DNA of 64,000 bases from Histomonas meleagridis (GCA_020186115.1 WSYJ01000092.1:222001-286000), one strand, 5' to 3'. Numbered from the stretch's first letter, positions 10,121-22,910 are shown. Numbers and translations are program-made. Notes: a model not told the origin generated them from the letters alone.

Positions 10121-11606
10121 ATGGAAGAAGAAGAAAATCAAGAAAAAATCCCAGGTTATGTTTATGGTTATTTAGAGACATTAACAGCACATCTACCAGA
10201 AGGTAATGAAGTTGAAATTGAAATAATATTTCGGAAAAAACGACGAAGCATTCCAACGACAAGAACGGGAGATATTTTTATTATTAATCGTAAAATTCGA
10301 TTACCAATAAATATTAAAATTCAAAAACATGAAGATAAAATGGAAAATAAAACACTTCAATTTAAAATGTACCGAGTTTTACAAGAAGGAGATCGACGAC
10401 AATTTGGGTCATTTCGTATTAATCTTGATAAATATTATCATATTTCTAAGATGGAAATTGAAACAGACGAAATTTTAGCGAAAATGAAACGGAAACCAAT
10501 TTTTCGTTTTTCTCTTGGTATTTATTTTAAGACGGAAGAAGTACCGAAAGAATTAACAACTTTTTCAATCACAAAATCACAAGAAATTAAAGAAAATCAA
10601 GAAGAAAAAGAAGAAGAAGAAAATCATCTTTTAGAACTTATTGAGAAACCTATTGAAGAAGGGAATCAAGAAGAGAATAATTATGAAGAGAATATTAAAC
10701 AAGAAGTTATTTCTATATTATCACAAACATCAGAAGATCCAGAAATTGAAGAAATTCTTTTTCAACATTTTTATGATATCACGACATCATCTATTGGACG
10801 ACCAGGTTATCTTTTAGGGAGAAGAAATTCTTAAAAAAGGTATTTTTCAACGAGGTGAATACGAAATTAATAAAATATTTACGATTCTTCAAGATATTTG
10901 TTATAGTAATCAAACAGAAGAAAACAGTTTATATTTTTGTATTTCTATTATTACATTTTATCAACGATTATATAATAAAATAGATAATAATATATTAAAA
11001 CGAATTGAAAATCTTTGTCAAGAATCGATTGAAATTTATAGTAATTATATTGTTAATAAAATAAAAGAACTTTTTCTTGAAATGTTTAAAATCCAACCAA
11101 AAACACAAGAATTTCAACGAATAATTTTAAGTATTAAAAAGATTAAGAATGAATATAAATTTCCATCACTCCAATTTCTTTGGGAATGTATTATTTGTAA
11201 TTTTGATTGTTTATTATCTAATTTAATTCTTACAGAAAATCGATTTAATACATTTAGTGAAATCTTAAAAGCGAATTCTTTGATATCAATACTTTCACAA
11301 CAAATTCAAGAAGAATTTCCACGTTTTCAACAAGTATTATTAACAGTTTTAGCACATGAGACGATATTAAATGATTTCAACAAAGCGGAAGAACTTGTCC
11401 CATTAGTTCCAGCGACATTTATTTATTTTCTTTATTGTTTAATTCGACCAGATGAAAACTTTCGAGAAGAAATTAATTATGAAAAGATCGAATCATTTGC
11501 TAAAGCTAAAAATATTGAATTAAATAATAATATATCAGATAATATTATGTTTAAACCTCCTAAATTTTCTATTCCAGATCATTTCGCAGATTTAATGTTT
11601 GAATAA
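10121..11606 (+). CDS. NT-C2-like domain protein, one frameshift
   Basis: The first 237 codons encode a beta-rich domain (GYVYGYLETLTAHLPEGNEV through FGSFRINLDKYYHI to FRFSLGIYFK) that fits the N-terminal C2 (NT-C2/EEIG1-type) fold, then a Glu-rich linker. The frame stops at 10834, but a single-base change in the GGG at 10817-10819 joins it to an open frame (EEILKKGIFQRGEYEINKIF) that runs without stop to 11606, adding about 260 residues of helical sequence. The joined protein of about 495 residues has an NT-C2 plus helical-tail layout. In other eukaryotes NT-C2 proteins link membranes to cytoskeletal or trafficking factors. Domain assignment is by pattern only; the frameshift is probably a sequencing indel. 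Confidence 0.55.
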
Positions 11607-11684
11607 ATATTAATATATATTTTAAATATATATAAGTTTTTACTTTTGAATTGTTTTATGTTGGTTTATATACTAACTCTCATT

Positions 11685-11876
11685 TCAATTATTACTGGGT
11701 GTAAACTGGTGGAAAAAATCGGTGGTGTCAGTTTCACTTTTTGAACGTGATTCTATTAAAACCGATCGAAGTGCACCAAGAATAAACGTACTCAGAGCAA
11801 TTACTGAACCAAAAATCAATTTATTAGAAAAATTGGATGTCTTATTCAAACTCCTCTGTAATAGCGCCTTTTTCAT
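11685..11876 (-). CDS. Possible C-terminal membrane segment of the ankyrin protein, or small membrane protein
   Basis: A 63-codon frame overlaps the stop region of the ankyrin gene just upstream. It encodes KTSNFSNKLIFGSVIALSTF and then ILGALRSVLIESRSKSETDT: one hydrophobic span followed by a polar tail. Its base composition is more coding-like than the surrounding spacer. Removing one A from the A5 run near 11868-11872 would fuse it in frame to the last ankyrin repeat (KLLNEK then ALLQRSLNKTSN), making a membrane-anchored ankyrin protein. Without that change the ankyrin protein ends in EEFE and this frame would be a separate small gene with no visible promoter. Confidence 0.35.
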   Translation of the reverse strand: MKKALLQRSLNKTSNFSNKLIFGSVIALSTFILGALRSVLIESRSKSETDTTDFFHQFTPSNN

Positions 11877-14343
11877 TTAGTAATTTAACTACTTCTGTGT
11901 GACCATTTGTTGATGCTGCAATGATTGCTGTATTAAATGATTTAAATAATTTCCAAATATTATTTTGAATTTCCAAATTATTAAAATAAATTTTATCTTT
12001 AGCATTAATCTCAATTCCTTCTTGTTCAAGAAGTAATTTAACTATTTCTGTATGACCATTTTTTGATGCTGTTATAAGTGCTGTATTAAATAATTTAAAC
12101 AATTTTCAATTATTGTTTTGAAATATAAAATCATTAAAACAAATATTAAATAAAACAAATAAATATCTTTAGCATTAATATCAATTTCTTTTTGCTCAAG
12201 AAGTAATTTAACTATTTCCAGATTACCATTATAAGATGCTTTATTAAGTGTTGTTTCAAATAATTTAAATAATTTCCAAATTTTATTTTAAAATACGAAA
12301 TTATTAAAACAAGTATAAAATGTAACAAATAAATATCTTTAGCATTGATATCAATACCTTCTTGTTTAAGAAGTAATTTAACTATTTCTGTATGACCTTT
12401 TGAAGATGCTTTATTAAGTGCTGTTTCAAATAATTTAAATAATTCCCAAATTTTATTTTTATATCCAAAATCATTAAAATAAACCCAAAATAAAACAAAC
12501 AAATATCTTTAGCATTGATATCAATTCCTTCTTGTTTAAGAAGTAATTTAACTATTTCTGTATGACCATTTTCAGATGCCCAAATAAGTGCTGTATTAAA
12601 TAATTTAAACAATTTTCAATTATTATTTTAAAATATAAAATCATTAAAATAAATTCTAAATAAAATAAATAAATATCTTTAGCATTAATATCAATACCTT
12701 CTTGTTTAAGAAGTAATTGAACTATTTCTATATGACCATTTGAAGACGCTAAAATAAGTGCTGTATAAAATAACGTAAATAATTCCCAAAAATTATTTTG
12801 AAATATCAAATAATTAAAACAAACACAAAATAAAACAAATAAATAGTTTTATCATTAATATCAAATCCTTTTTGTTCAAGAAGTAATTTCACTATTTCTA
12901 TATAATTATATTTAGTTGCATACATGAGTGCTGTTTTAAATAATTTAAATAATTTCCAAATATTATTTTGAAATATCAAATTATTAAAATAAATTTTATC
13001 TTTAGCATTAATATCAATACCTTCATGTTCAAGAAGTAATTTAACTGTTTCTGTATGACCATTCGAAGATGCCCATATAAGTGCTGTATTAAATAATTTA
13101 AACAATTTTCAATTATGATTTTGAAATATAAAATTTTTTAAATAAATATTAAATAAAACAAATAAATATCTTTAGCATTAATATCGATTCCTTTTTGTTT
13201 TATTAAAAATTCAACAAGTTCTACATAATTAAATGTTATTACAGAAAGCAAAATATCTTTTGGTATTTGATTTTTCTTCAAAAAAAATTTAACAAGAAAA
13301 ATATTTCCATATGATGCTGCTTCTTTAATGATATTATCAGTTATTTTCATCCCTTTGTATTCTAAAAGCGATAGTATCTCAAAATTACAAAAACAAATTG
13401 CTTTCTTTCCCAATTCTTCGATATCATCAATTTTAATAATTTTATTTTCATAAAGATATTCAAAGATATCATTTCTATGGAATTCAATTGCTGTTTCATA
13501 TGCATCTTCAAATGTTGAATGATTTTGTTCACATAAATGAATAATTTCTTCATTTCCACCTGCAACTGCATATTTACCTGTGTTTTCTACTTTTGCACCA
13601 TTCACAAGTAAATATTTAAAACATTTTATAGAAGAAAAAAATGCTGCATAATCAATTAATGAAACATTTCTTTGATTAATAAAATCACATCTTTCATAAA
13701 GTGATGGTTCAATTATTTGATTAAAATCAAAATTTGATTGTGATGATATTTCTTGAAGTTTTTCTATTTCATCATTTCGAATGATTTTTGCAATTTCATT
13801 CGGATTGACTCCTTCTTTAACATATTTCTTATGAAGTTTAAAATCATTCTTTGTAAGTTCTTCATAATTTTGAAAAAACTGTGAAGCAATATCTAAATTT
13901 GTGTAATGATAAATTTCATCTTTTGTCATAAAGTGAGCAAAATATAATGTATTTTTTGGAAAGTTTGAATCAATTAATTTATCTTCAATCATTTTTTCTA
14001 AAATGTAGTATGATTCTTGTGAATAAGAGTTTTCTATAAGAAGAAATTCTTTGAATCCTTTGATAATTTGATATTTATTTTTTAATAATTCCTCTTCTTT
14101 TGTTTCAAGATTTTTTAAATAATTTATATACAAGCATGGATCTCGCTTAGGTAGAAAACAGTGTGAAAATATTATTTGATAAATCAGAAGATGAAAAGAA
14201 TTAGGAAAGTTTTCATCAAAAAATTCAAGAGTTGAAATAACTAACTTTTCAATATTTTCATAATTTAATTTTGATATTATATGTTCTACCGATTGATAAA
14301 TATTTTGATTCTCTTCATATTGTTTTTTATTGGATAATTCCAT
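11842..14343 (-). CDS. Ankyrin-repeat protein with AT-rich inserts between repeats
   Basis: The first block (14343 to about 13165) encodes the N-terminal helical domain typical of the trichomonad ankyrin family (DUF3447-like; ESYYILEKMIEDKLI, SLYERCDFINQRNVSLIDYA, AGGNEEIIHLCEQNHSTFED) and several ankyrin repeats, ending GIDINAKD. Eight more single repeats follow, each TAL..AS.NGHTEIVKLLL..GIDINAKD, separated by eight inserts; the last ends VVKLLNEKGAITEEFE and a stop. Six inserts are exactly 80 nt and two are 63 nt between the AKD codon and the next Thr codon. Read straight through, the 80-nt inserts break the frame. With inserts removed, all repeats join into one protein of about 640 residues. 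The ATG at 14343 (MELSNKK) is preferred over 14361 because its paralog also begins MELS and the M3 motif lies just beyond. Ankyrin arrays bind proteins; the partner is unknown. Confidence 0.6.
11845..13180 (-). repeat. Tandem ankyrin/insert units, about 170-bp period
   Basis: Eight units of about 90 bp ankyrin repeat plus 63- or 80-bp AT-rich insert. Insert copies share a loose core (TTTTAATAATTTGATATTTC, then AAATTATTTAAATTATTT) and end in ACAGCACTT in nearly every copy (one has ACAACACTT, one ACAGCAATC). Confidence 0.85.
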
Positions 14344-14362
14344 TTGAAAAAAATAAACCATA

Positions 14363-14390
14363 TAACCGTTTTTGAGTCATCGACCGTTTA
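14363..14390 (-). promoter_or_regulatory. M3 motif and second Myb-type core upstream of the ankyrin gene
   Basis: Minus-strand AACGGTTA (14370 to 14363) fits the M3 consensus exactly, and a second AACGGTC core lies at about 14383-14389. The first lies 19 nt before the ATG at 14343. The region is shared with the divergent RCC1-like gene. Confidence 0.5.
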
Positions 14391-14717
14391 TATTGATTAT
14401 ACAAAAAATTGACGGAGGTTAAGAATACCGATCAAAATCCACATAAAAATACAGGATGCTTTTAAAATTTCAAAGAAACGATAATCATACTTTCATAATA
14501 AACCATTGAACATTATTCCATTTAGTTTTACTGTAATATGAAGTAAATTCAATGCCAACAAATTCTGTTAAAGAAATAGGAAATGCACTTTAAGGGAACT
14601 GAAAAAAAAATTCAATTATTGTCAAAGCAATTTCAAACTTTGAGAAACTTCAAATGATTGATGAAAAGTGAAGTGACATGGGGCACCCTGTTTCGAATAA
14701 ACGTACAAATATTTTTC

Positions 14718-15764
14718 ATGTGCACAATTTTAAGCGCTGGAAATACAGATAATTATCGTTTATGTCGACCTGGTTCAGAAATGCTAGCTGAAATTCCAAA
14801 TGCACCAAAAGATATAATTATGTTTTCAAGTGGAATGTGTCATAACCTTTTTTACACGAAATCTAAAATTTGGTATGGTTGTGGTAGTAATGAATGTGGC
14901 GAATTATGTGAATCAAGTGGTAAAGATTTGAAAGAATTAACAGAACTTAAAGGACTTGAAGGATTTGAAGCAAAATATTTTGTTTGTGGTTCAAATTATT
15001 CAGCCATTATAACTTTAGATGGTTCATTATATGTTATGGGTGAAACATATTCAACAGAACCTACAAAACTTCCTATAAATCAAAAAATTACGTTTGTTTC
15101 AGGAGGATGGAATTCATTAATAGCAATTCCAGAAGGTTTAGGTATTTATTATTGTATTGATGGAGATCAAAATATTCAATTTGCATGTCCTACTATTAAA
15201 TTTATAGATTGTGGAGTTGGAATGAGTCATTTTGTCTCACTTACTAATGAAGGAGAAGTTTATACGTGGGGCGAAGGTAATGCATGTGGACAAGGCGATG
15301 ATTTTTATAGTTCACTTCCAACTAAAGTCAACTTAACAGAAGATGTTAAAATTTCACGTGTATTTGCATCGACATATAATACATTTCTAGTTGATGAAAA
15401 TAATTTTATTTGGGTCACAGGTTATAATGATGATGGAATGGGAGGACTTGGCGAAATAGAAAAAACATCGAATTTTATTAAATTGAAACAATTTACACAT
15501 AATAAAATTGTTCAAATTTGTGGTGGACGTTATATGAATTATGTATTAACTAACAAAGGGGAATTATTTTCTAGTGGAAATGGGGAAGATTATAAATTAC
15601 TTCAAGAAGATGATAATAATTATAATGAATTTCATGCATGTCAACTTACGAAAGACAAAAACGTATGTTATATTTCGTCTGGTTCAGAACATATTATCAT
15701 TGGAATTAATATGAACGACGAAATGATAAATGACATCAACGACAAAAAGAGAGAAATCGAATAA
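14718..15764 (+). CDS. RCC1-repeat beta-propeller protein
   Basis: About 348 residues with five to six RCC1-type blades: CGSNECGELCESSGKD, GSNYSAIITLDGSLYVMGE, GVGMSHFVSLTNEGEVYTWG, CGGRYMNYVLTNKGELFSSG and SSGSEHIIIGI. Single-domain RCC1-like proteins of this size are common in trichomonads and are usually not true Ran exchange factors. The start at 14718 puts the first blade (ILSAGNTDNYRLCRPGSE) at the very N-terminus, as in related proteins. An in-frame ATG at 14661 would add 19 residues of non-propeller sequence. The gene is divergent from the ankyrin gene at 14343. Confidence 0.8.
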   Translation: MCTILSAGNTDNYRLCRPGSEMLAEIPNAPKDIIMFSSGMCHNLFYTKSKIWYGCGSNECGELCESSGKDLKELTELKGLEGFEAKYFVCGSNYSAIITLDGSLYVMGETYSTEPTKLPINQKITFVSGGWNSLIAIPEGLGIYYCIDGDQNIQFACPTIKFIDCGVGMSHFVSLTNEGEVYTWGEGNACGQGDDFYSSLPTKVNLTEDVKISRVFASTYNTFLVDENNFIWVTGYNDDGMGGLGEIEKTSNFIKLKQFTHNKIVQICGGRYMNYVLTNKGELFSSGNGEDYKLLQEDDNNYNEFHACQLTKDKNVCYISSGSEHIIIGINMNDEMINDINDKKREIE

Positions 15765-15804
15765 TTTGTCGTCAAAGTGCTGTAATTTATTATAAAAAAA
15801 TTCT

Positions 15805-17590
<1,786 letters not shown>

Positions 17591-20500
17591 TCAAGTCCAA
17601 TTTTGTTGGTGCTCGCGTATCATTGTCTCCAACATATCACTGTATGTTTCGAGTTCGTTCACTTCTTCTTCTCTTTCGATCGAAGTTTTCATTTTTTCTT
17701 TCAGTTCGTTTGCGATGTTTTGTCTTTTGCTTGCGTTTTGTGCGCTGAACACTTCTGCGCTCTGCAGTGCGCTCTCTGTTTCCTTCGCGAGTTCTTTCCA
17801 CTTCTGAACTCTTCGCTCCAAATTCATTTTATCCATAACCATCGATTTATATTTCGTCGATATTTCTGAATTTTGTATTTTGCGTAATTTCCTTCGTTTG
17901 GCGTCGAGTGACTTCTTCATTGTCATCGCGTTCGCGTTCGTTATTTCGTTTTTGCTTCTGCAAACTTTAACATCTTCGATGAGCTGCATCACTTCAGGAC
18001 GATATCTGTTCCGCGCATCGCTCAGCTGAAGCTCCGTTTCGTTTTTCATGTTTTTCATGCTCGCGAGCTGCCGCCTGACGTTGTCGCGCTTCGCATTAAC
18101 TTTGTCGAGTTCCATTTGCTTCATGCGAATGCGTTCGTTCATTTCTTTAACTTTGTTCTCACATTCGTTCGTAACTTCTTTCTCGCGGCGCTCTGCATAA
18201 TCTTCTTTCCGAAGCTCTTTCGCAACATTTCCAATTTCAGTACGAAGAAGTGTTATTCGTTCACTTTTACGTTCGTTTTCATGTTGCGTTTCTTCAATTT
18301 GTTTATGGAGTGACACAATGTCTGAGTGCATGGCATTGACTGACGTGCGAAGTTCTTCTGCATGAACGCGTTCTGCTTCTTGATCGTGAATAAGCGTTTG
18401 CTGATAACGAATTGTTTCGCCTGTGACTTCTGTTTGCGTTGATGAATTACTGTAATTGTATTGTTTGAGTTTGAAGACTTCAATCGGATTTGGAACTGCA
18501 GAAATTGTCGTGCGGAAAACTTTCGACATTTGAAGTGTTACATGCGAATTCGGATGCTGGATATTATTACGAAGTGTTTCGTTGCGCTGTTTGAGCTCTT
18601 TGTACATTTTCATGCGCTCATTCGTTTGCTTCTGCACTTGCGAAAGTTGACTTATAAGTTCTTCTTTGCTGATTTGCTCTTTTTCTTCGCGAAGTTTTGG
18701 TATTAACTGCGAAAGTGACTGATTCTTACTGCGAACAAATGCTTCGCCGTCCGATGAATCAGACGAATACTCAGTGGAAACATTCGAAGTAATTTGCTTT
18801 GTGCTTAAATTGTTTCGCTTGCTTTTATTTGCTAATTCGTTGGATTTTTTATCGTCATTTGTTTGTAATACTTCGCTATGAACTGTTTCATAATTTGATA
18901 ATTTTTTACTGTTTTGTTTACTACTATTGTTATGATTTGAATTTTGTTTACTGTTTTTATGTGAATTGCGATTTATTTCATTGGAATTAGTACTACTGTC
19001 TGAAGATATTTGCTTGGAAACATTTGTATTGTTATTTTCTTTTGTTGACTTTATTTGATTTCTATTGTATTTATTATTGTCATTTTCTTTTGGATTTTTT
19101 CTGTTTTTATTTTCATGTGATTTAATTTCGCGGTTTAATTCGTTTGAATCACTTTCTGTTGAATTTCGATTAATAATTTTTGATTTATTATTTTCTTTTG
19201 ATTCTTTTTGTACACTTTTATCATATTTGTGATCACTTATACTTTTTGTTGAATTTTTTCTAATTTTTTTTTCATCTGATTCAGATTCGCGTTTTGTACT
19301 TGAATCACTGTCTGATGAATTTCTATTTGAAATTTTTGTTTTGCTATTTCCTTTTGATTCTTTTTGTGTATTTTTATCATATTTGTGATCATTTATACTT
19401 TTTGTTGAATTTTTTCTGATTTTGTTTTCATCTGATTCAGATTTGATTTCGTGTTTTGTTTCACTTGAATCACTTGCTGATGAATTTCTATTCGTAATTT
19501 TTGTTTTGTTATTTAATTTTGTTGAATTTATTTTCTTTTTATTATTTATATTTTCGTTATATTTTTCTTTCGCATTTTTATCGTTTAATATTTCTTCATC
19601 GCTATGAATTCGTTTTCCTTTTTTTGATGTAAATTTTTGTCTGTTTTCATTATGTAACTTTGATTTTACTGCTTCAGAATCACTCATTTCATTATTTGCA
19701 TTCATAACTTTTCGCTTTGGTTTTGTTTCATTTGATTCTGATTCATTGTATTCACTTTCGCTTTCGTTGATGTTCCTGATTTTCGAATTTTGATTATTTG
19801 CTTTTTCACTTTTAATTTCATTGTTTTGTTTCATATTTTTTAGTTTTTTATCTTTGTTAATTGATTCGATTTCTTCATCTGATGAATTAATCGCCTGTTT
19901 GCTACGTATATATTCATTATCACTTTCGTACTCGTACTCATATTCATATTCCTGTTCGTTATCACTATCAATCATAACTTTACTATGTCGAATGAGAACT
20001 GTTTCGTTTCCTTTTTTCTTTTCTTTATATTTATATTCATTATTTGTTCCAATTTCGCGTCTTGTGATAATTCGTTTTCCTGTTAATGGGTCAACGCTTT
20101 CTGTGTCTTCGTATGTAATTCCTTTACTACTTTCAACAATGCGAACACGAACAAATTCATTCGAATTTCGATCATTTACATCTTCAAATTCGTTTCTATA
20201 AATTGGTTCCATTTCATTCATTTGCACAGGCACGCGCCTTCTGCTTCGTATTGTTTCGCCGTCTGAGAGCTCGTCGTAGCCGTACTCGTATTCGTACTCT
20301 TCGCCTTCTTCATTACGAACGCGACTTCTTCGCGAAAGAACTTTTTCGCCTGTTTCGCGACTCTTTTTGCATTTGTAAAGTAAACTGAAATTATTTGTTG
20401 AAGAAGTTCGATGTGTTACATTTTGCTGTTTAGTTTCGGATGTTTCGTTATGTTTATTATTTTCTTTCGTAAGTTCTTTTTCATAAATTTGTTTTCGATT

Positions 20501-21373
20501 TTGTATATTTTCATTTGGAAATGTTTTCGAATAATTTCGTTTCGTTTCTTTATTATGTTGTGATTTCATTTGTTTATCTGTAACATCGCTGTTCTTTCTT
20601 TCGTTTGAAGTTATTTTTTTATTCGTTTTAATTTTATCATTTAAAGTTGAATTGCAATGTGTTAAATTTTCATTAGAATTAATTTGAAAAGTGTTTTGTT
20701 GACTTTTGTTACTTATATTCATATTATGTGATGAAGAATGTGGAAGTGTGCGCGCATGCGAAACGTGATCAGTGCCAAGCCACCCAAACTTACGAATTGA
20801 AAGCTCACGCATCATGTTTATGTCAAGATCGAAGTCAGAAATGTTTTTATTGTGAAGTAAATCAAGAAGAAGTGAAATTTGTTGTTGAAGATCTGAATTA
20901 CTATTGTAAAGAAATTGAACTTTCTCTTGGACAATATGAAGGGCGCAATCGAGCATTGAGAACTTTGGTTTCCCAACAATGTGTTTCAGTTTTTCAAGAC
21001 TTGAAGAAGAAGACGAATGAATTTTTTGGAAATTTCGAAGTTTTTTCAAATAAGGTGAAAATTCACTATCTGAAAGAAGTGCTTCTTTACAATTATTTGC
21101 TTGCTTTGTAAATTGATCTGCTTCTTCTTCAAGTGATTTAATTTGTGATTGCTTTTCTTCAAGTTTTTCTTCTAAATTAATTAGTTCTTGATCTAAATGA
21201 TATAAATCAATCCCAAGTGTTGAATTATAATTTGAAATTTCTTTTAATTGTTGTGCAAGTTCTTGACTTTGAATACCAATTTCAATGTTTTTATTTTGTA
21301 ACAAAATAACTTCATTAGAAAGCATTTGAATTTCATTATTTGCAGTAGAATCACTTGAATTCACATTTTCCAT
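17591..21373 (-). CDS. Long coiled-coil protein with low-complexity centre
   Basis: 1,260 residues in one frame. Residues about 10-110 form a heptad-rich coiled coil (ELAQQLKEIS, LEEKLEEKQSQIKSLEEEAD). A short conserved-looking patch follows (IRKFGWLGTDHVSHARTLPH). The centre (about 220-870) is Asn/Ser/Lys/Glu-rich and contains three tandem copies of a roughly 45-residue unit (IRKNSTKS..DHKYDK...KES). The C-terminal 370 residues are a second long coiled coil rich in Glu/Arg (RMKQMELDKVNAKRDNVRRQ). This plan suggests a cytoskeletal or basal-body/axostyle component, which is inference. Codon composition switches: the coiled-coil C-terminus (about 17600-18790) is rich in CpG-containing codons, the centre is AT-rich. 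GCACTTTTTC lies about 12 nt before the ATG. Confidence 0.8.
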   Translation of the reverse strand: MENVNSSDSTANNEIQMLSNEVILLQNKNIEIGIQSQELAQQLKEISNYNSTLGIDLYHLDQELINLEEKLEEKQSQIKSLEEEADQFTKQANNCKEALLSDSEFSPYLKKLRNFQKIHSSSSSSLEKLKHIVGKPKFSMLDCALHIVQEKVQFLYNSNSDLQQQISLLLDLLHNKNISDFDLDINMMRELSIRKFGWLGTDHVSHARTLPHSSSHNMNISNKSQQNTFQINSNENLTHCNSTLNDKIKTNKKITSNERKNSDVTDKQMKSQHNKETKRNYSKTFPNENIQNRKQIYEKELTKENNKHNETSETKQQNVTHRTSSTNNFSLLYKCKKSRETGEKVLSRRSRVRNEEGEEYEYEYGYDELSDGETIRSRRRVPVQMNEMEPIYRNEFEDVNDRNSNEFVRVRIVESSKGITYEDTESVDPLTGKRIITRREIGTNNEYKYKEKKKGNETVLIRHSKVMIDSDNEQEYEYEYEYESDNEYIRSKQAINSSDEEIESINKDKKLKNMKQNNEIKSEKANNQNSKIRNINESESEYNESESNETKPKRKVMNANNEMSDSEAVKSKLHNENRQKFTSKKGKRIHSDEEILNDKNAKEKYNENINNKKKINSTKLNNKTKITNRNSSASDSSETKHEIKSESDENKIRKNSTKSINDHKYDKNTQKESKGNSKTKISNRNSSDSDSSTKRESESDEKKIRKNSTKSISDHKYDKSVQKESKENNKSKIINRNSTESDSNELNREIKSHENKNRKNPKENDNNKYNRNQIKSTKENNNTNVSKQISSDSSTNSNEINRNSHKNSKQNSNHNNSSKQNSKKLSNYETVHSEVLQTNDDKKSNELANKSKRNNLSTKQITSNVSTEYSSDSSDGEAFVRSKNQSLSQLIPKLREEKEQISKEELISQLSQVQKQTNERMKMYKELKQRNETLRNNIQHPNSHVTLQMSKVFRTTISAVPNPIEVFKLKQYNYSNSSTQTEVTGETIRYQQTLIHDQEAERVHAEELRTSVNAMHSDIVSLHKQIEETQHENERKSERITLLRTEIGNVAKELRKEDYAERREKEVTNECENKVKEMNERIRMKQMELDKVNAKRDNVRRQLASMKNMKNETELQLSDARNRYRPEVMQLIEDVKVCRSKNEITNANAMTMKKSLDAKRRKLRKIQNSEISTKYKSMVMDKMNLERRVQKWKELAKETESALQSAEVFSAQNASKRQNIANELKEKMKTSIEREEEVNELETYSDMLETMIREHQQNWT
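19020..19520 (-). repeat. Three degenerate ~135-bp coding repeats
   Basis: Within the coiled-coil protein, three copies of a unit containing KIRKNSTKS, DHKYDK, QKESK and NRNSS.SDS follow one another with a fourth more distant copy (NRKNPKEND). They keep frame and differ by substitutions. Confidence 0.75.
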
Positions 21374-21789
21374 AAAAATAAGAAAAAGTGCGCCATTAAA
21401 TAACGTATTTTACATATGTAGAAAATGACTTGCAAATTCAATAAATAAAACGATTATTGGTTTGTTGAGAGAATGAAAATATGAAAGCCTTGTAGAAAAA
21501 GAAAGTAATATGGAATTTATTTAATGCAACTATATAAAATTTCGTTAATCTTGAAATTAAATTATTTATAAAATTGGTGAGTATATGAACGAAACCAAAA
21601 TTCTCAAAATGCATTAATGACATATTCATGTGGTTGTCATTTATATAATGGTTTTTGTTATTTTTAAACTCTTGGAAATCTAAGAATGAACAACACTAAG
21701 CTTTCTATATGACGATAACTTTTTTCTGGGAAAAACAGTTTTTGACCATTGAAATGTATTCAAATTTGATTTTGTTGTAATACAAGAAA
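21374..21789. other. Intergenic, no gene seen
   Basis: Divergent spacer between the coiled-coil gene (minus) and the ankyrin pseudogene (plus). A 63-codon minus-strand frame at 21438-21629 has no recognisable feature. Confidence 0.5.
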
Positions 21790-22910
21790 ATTTACACAAG
21801 ATTTAGAATCTCTTGAAGAAATTATATTTAATTTAAGGGAAGATAATATTATATAATCTATGAATACAACCATTGTTTTGATAAAAAATAATAATATATC
21901 GTCTTATGCAAACTTGATTATCAGTCGACTGATATACTCAGCATTTCTTTCACTGGGAAGAGATTTTAATTTATATATTAATTTCATGAAGCAAATTGAA
22001 ATCAAAGAAAAAGAATATAATGAATTGATTAATAGGTTTGCAGATTTTCTTCTTGCTATAGGCTCAGAGGAATCAATTTTTATTCTCGAAAAAATGATTG
22101 AATTGAATTTGATTTCATAAAAATTAGTTGAGAATAAAAATATATTTTATTTTGCACATCATTTTCCAAACAAATCATTGAGTCAATATGATCCATATGA
22201 GAGTAAAAATTAGGAAGAACTTTCAAAGAATGATTGGGAACTTCATAAAAAATTAATCAAAGAAGGAGTTAATTCAAATGAAATATCAAAAATAATTCGA
22301 AATGATGAAATCGAAAAACTTCAAGAAATATCATCACAAAATAATTTTGATTTTAATCAAATAATTGAACCATCACTTTATGAAAGATGTTCTTTTATTA
22401 ATCAATATAACATTTCATTAATTGATTATGCAGCATATTCTTCCTCAGTTAAATGTTTTAAATATTTACTTATGAATGGAGCGAATGTTAAAAACGCAGG
22501 TAAATATGCAGTTGCAGGTGGAAATGAAGAAATAATTCATTTATGTGAACAAAATCATTCAACATTTGAAGATGCATATAAAACAGCAATTGAATTTCAT
22601 CGAAACGATATCTTTAAATATCTTTATGAAAATAAAATCGAAAAAATTAAAAATTCCAATGAACTTATAAAAATATTTTTATCTAATAAATTTATTAATT
22701 TTAAAATATTTTATTTTTTACTTGAATAAAAAGTAATTAAATTTAATGTTATTTATAAAGATATTTATCTATTATATACAAAATTAATTGTAATAACTTG
22801 ATATTTTGAAATAATATTTGTAAATTATTTGATACAGCTCTTGATATCGCATCTAGAAATAGTAATACAGAAATTATTAATTTACTTTGTGGGAAAAGTA
22901 ATATGTAAAA
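21790..22910 (+). pseudogene. Ankyrin-repeat gene with several in-frame stops
   Basis: The family's N-terminal domain and ankyrin section can be read in a single frame (LESLEEIIFNLREDN, ESIFILEKMIELNLIS, EISKIIRNDEIEKLQEISSQ, SLYERCSFINQYNISLIDYA, AGGNEEIIHLCEQNHSTFED) but with stops near 21856 (TAA), 22118 (TAA) and 22211 (TAG). Sequence similarity to the 14.3-kb gene is very high around 22262-22630, so the copy is fairly young. After 22729 the usual insert appears (22763-22833, 71 nt), followed by one more repeat (TALDIASRNSNTEIINLL). Stops are substitutions in frame, not homopolymer shifts, so this is probably a genuine pseudogene. Confidence 0.8.

Noticed and set aside
14359-14361. Upstream ATG (MVYFFQ) as start of the ankyrin gene
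   Set aside because: It lies almost on top of the M3 motif, and the paralog at 40.7 kb begins MELS like the second ATG.
20728-21111. 127-codon plus-strand frame with many Cys residues
   Set aside because: It lies antisense within the continuous coiled-coil gene and has no domain or promoter support.
21438-21629. 63-codon minus-strand frame upstream of the coiled-coil gene
   Set aside because: Low-complexity Phe/Asn/Ile content typical of AT-rich spacer; no supporting signal.
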